Source: Xiphophorus maculatus
Taxonomy: Eukaryota > Chordata > Actinopteri > Cyprinodontiformes > Poeciliidae
DNA length: 64,000 nt
Direction: 5' to 3'
Assembly: GCF_002775205.1 (NCBI RefSeq)
Contig: NC_036447.1
Location: 23,294,501-23,358,500 of the forward strand
Part shown: positions 61,860 through 64,000 of the stretch, in pieces
How the letters are laid out: the number at the start of each line of letters is the position of its first letter
Numbering within the stretch: position 1 is the stretch's first letter
Program-made: the position numbers and the translations under genes
Notes under the pieces: model-generated
Seen by the model: only the letters and a program-made list of their open reading frames with translations
The model's database searches: none
Told to the model about the DNA's origin: nothing

Positions 61860-64000
61860 CTAAATCCTGATGTCAGTATGGCTATCTACTTTTTAATGTC
61901 TTCTGTAGCTACGTTAGCTTGTTTCTTAAAAAAGTCATCGTACTCGCCACCAAGATGAGGTGCTGGGTCAGCACTGCTGAGCCTTCATGTTTTGGCATTT
62001 ATCCGTTGTGCTGAGTGACTCAGTCAAGGGTCTCATCAATTCAGTGAGCTGGATGTGTATTTGCAGTCATTTGGAGTCATGAAACGTTGAATTTTGTCTC
62101 TCCCTTTGCTATGTAAATATCTATGCATTACTGTTGGGTTGTATTTTTCAGTCCTTTCAGTTTCTTTATTCCCTGTTATGTTTTTTGAACTATTTTAGTA
62201 TTAGTATTTAGTGCTAATTCAGGTTATGGACTTCCAGCTAACCATTTTTGCGAGTCCACCGTTTTATTCTCTAATAATAAATAAAATGGATATATTATGG
62301 CAAAAAGTTCATTATTTTTGCCATAATAGTGAAGGGTTTGAAGTGATCTAAAACACTTCAAACCCTAATCTTACTATTTGTTTATGCTCTTAAACCAATC
62401 TTGTGAGAAATTAATCATCAAGCAATGTATTTTTTGCCATTGCCTTGACAAGGTTTTGGTTGTATATCTTTCACACTAATCTTTCCATTTTAGACCGTTT
62501 TCTCGCCAGAAACGGCTCTAAAATTCAGCCAAGGGAGATGAAGTATTAAAGTAGTGCAGAAGGAGATGAGCCGTTATGGGAGCTGAAATGTAGTGGGATT
62601 TATGCTTATGTCCTGCTCCTGAATAAAGTAGGTTAAAAAAGGATTACTTGGGTTCCGTGCCTTGGACAGTCGGCCACTGACCAAACACTGCCGGTTGGGT
62701 TGCTTCATAGAAAATAACCCGCTCTGGTGTGCTCTTAAGTGTGTTTCCTCAGCATAGTTAACATATCCTTATGAGAGGCTTTCAAAAAGCTATGTGCATT
62801 TTGCAAAATCCATCTTGTTCCAGCACAGATAAAGCTGTACTTGTATAAAGGACAGAACTGAACATCTCTAGTGTTTTATGTTCAGATCCCTATTATCTGC
62901 TGTCATCTCCCTCCCTTTTGTAAACTATCTGAATGAACAGTTTGTACACTTCTGTAAAAAACATCTTCATCTACTTGTTGACCTCATTAGTAAGCACCTC
63001 ATTTGTAAGTGTGTATACAGAAAGTTGCTGAGTCCACACTGCTCATCCCTAATCTCCACTCTCTCTGAGCAGAAAATTCCCCCAAGTGGCCACAGAATGA
63101 TTTGCTGAGTTTATCTGGAAATAAAGTCAGCCCTCTCGCCATGTCACCACTTCTAACATTTGACCTGTTGGAGTAACCGAGTCTTCATGGATGCCGATGG
63201 AGCTCCTGCACAGCATAGCATGAAATTAGATTATGTCATTACAGATGATGCGGTGTCAGATTGGTAGAAAGACAATTATTCACCTGAAAGCATCTTTTGT
63301 TTTTTGTTTTTTTTGCACAGCATTAAAATACATAATAGTGTTGAAATCTCAACAGGTTATCTTTCACATAATAAAAGGCCTGTACAGAGTAGTACGACCC
63401 TTTTCCACTAGCACCTCTAAAGCATGGCTCGACTCGGGTCACAATTTGGATGTTTTTTTTTTTTTTTTACTACAATTAAGTTATCAACTCTATTGGGTGG
63501 GTTTGTCGCTTTAGGACAGCACCAGAGTCCAAAAAGTAGCGCAAGGTAATCTGTGCACAAGACTAACACGACACAACGCAACAATGGAGGACATGGCTGG
63601 TACCAAATAACCACTGGCTGTGGAACTCCTCTAATACTGAGTAGCTGAAGAGAGCCTTTATTTAAAACAGCTTAAATAGACTTGTTCACAATCTGCAATG
63701 CCATCAACTTTTCTCTCATTTCCTCCTGCAATGTCTTGTTATATTATAAGCAAACTTGAAAACTGTGACCAAACGCCACAGTTTGGTCACACGTAAATCT
63801 TGTGTTTATGTACCAATTTCATGCTGAGGTCATTGTTCATGCTGCACTAACAGCATATATGTGCCATCTTCTTGTACTTCTTTTTCTCTGCTGGAGGCTT
63901 GTTTTTTTATTAGTGACGCATGTTGCATTTGGTTCAAAATCCCCCTTCCTCCTAACCCTCACACTGCAAAACAATCTCTACATTTGTCTGTGGTGTGTGT
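61860..64000. other. AT-rich DNA, no gene recognised
   Basis: No exon supported apart from the hairpins listed. A further perfect hairpin, TGTGACCAAAC with GTTTGGTCACA, is at 63764-63791. Confidence 0.5.
62293..62366. repeat. Two consecutive perfect hairpins
   Basis: TATTATGGCAAAAA (62293-62306) pairs with TTTTTGCCATAATA (62315-62328); four bases later AGGGTTTGAAGTG (62333-62345) pairs with CACTTCAAACCCT (62354-62366). Stems are 14 and 13 bp, each with an eight-base loop. Confidence 0.95.

Noticed and set aside
1-64000. CRISPR arrays, bacterial operons, phage genes
   Set aside because: None present; the sequence is vertebrate nuclear DNA.

Overview
The window looks like a teleost fish chromosome segment. 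It has eukaryotic exon-intron genes with short fish-sized introns, V-SINE-type and other tRNA-derived SINEs, many Tc1/mariner-type remnants, pogo-like and other MITEs, and AT-rich intergenic DNA. There are no bacterial operons, CRISPR arrays or phage. All gene models below were built by hand from splice sites and reading phase; no database search was possible, so percent identities are counts or estimates by eye.

Layout, left to right. Positions 1-7.6 kb hold no recognisable gene, only repeats and a 28-base poly-G run. At 7.7-10.2 kb on the + strand is a three-exon gene for a 266-residue single-pass membrane protein of a family I do not recognise. At 11.7-21.9 kb on the - strand is a complete 20-coding-exon xpnpep1 (cytosolic X-prolyl aminopeptidase 1, 627 residues) with all five metal ligands; its CpG-rich promoter and untranslated 5' region lie near 23.9-24.2 kb. 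At 24.8-39.3 kb on the - strand are two tandem copies of a copper-only superoxide-dismutase-repeat gene. Copy A (28.8-39.3 kb) is complete: signal peptide, three copper-competent SOD domains flanked by degenerate ones, and a C-terminal GPI-anchor signal, 980 residues in 10 exons. Copy B (24.8-26.4 kb) is an internally deleted copy without a signal-peptide exon. It is a mosaic: part differs from copy A at 8 of 519 bases, adjoining parts differ at 20-25 percent of bases, which suggests gene conversion.

From 39.5 to 52.5 kb the DNA is repeat-rich: MITEs, a decayed non-LTR reverse transcriptase, and a decayed Tc1/mariner transposon with Sleeping Beauty-like inverted/direct repeat ends. At about 52.56-52.82 kb a CG-rich block ends in a good splice donor on the + strand. 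Because XPNPEP1 and ADD3 are neighbours in vertebrates, this may be the noncoding first exon of add3, and the remaining 11 kb would then be its first intron; this is inference. That intron-like stretch contains an older MITE into which a V-SINE and a solo LTR have each inserted with intact target-site duplications, another tRNA-SINE, and several perfect short hairpins.

The genes do not form one pathway. The most interesting locus is the copper-only SOD-repeat pair: a probable cell-surface, GPI-anchored multi-SOD protein with a partially converted and deleted sister copy.
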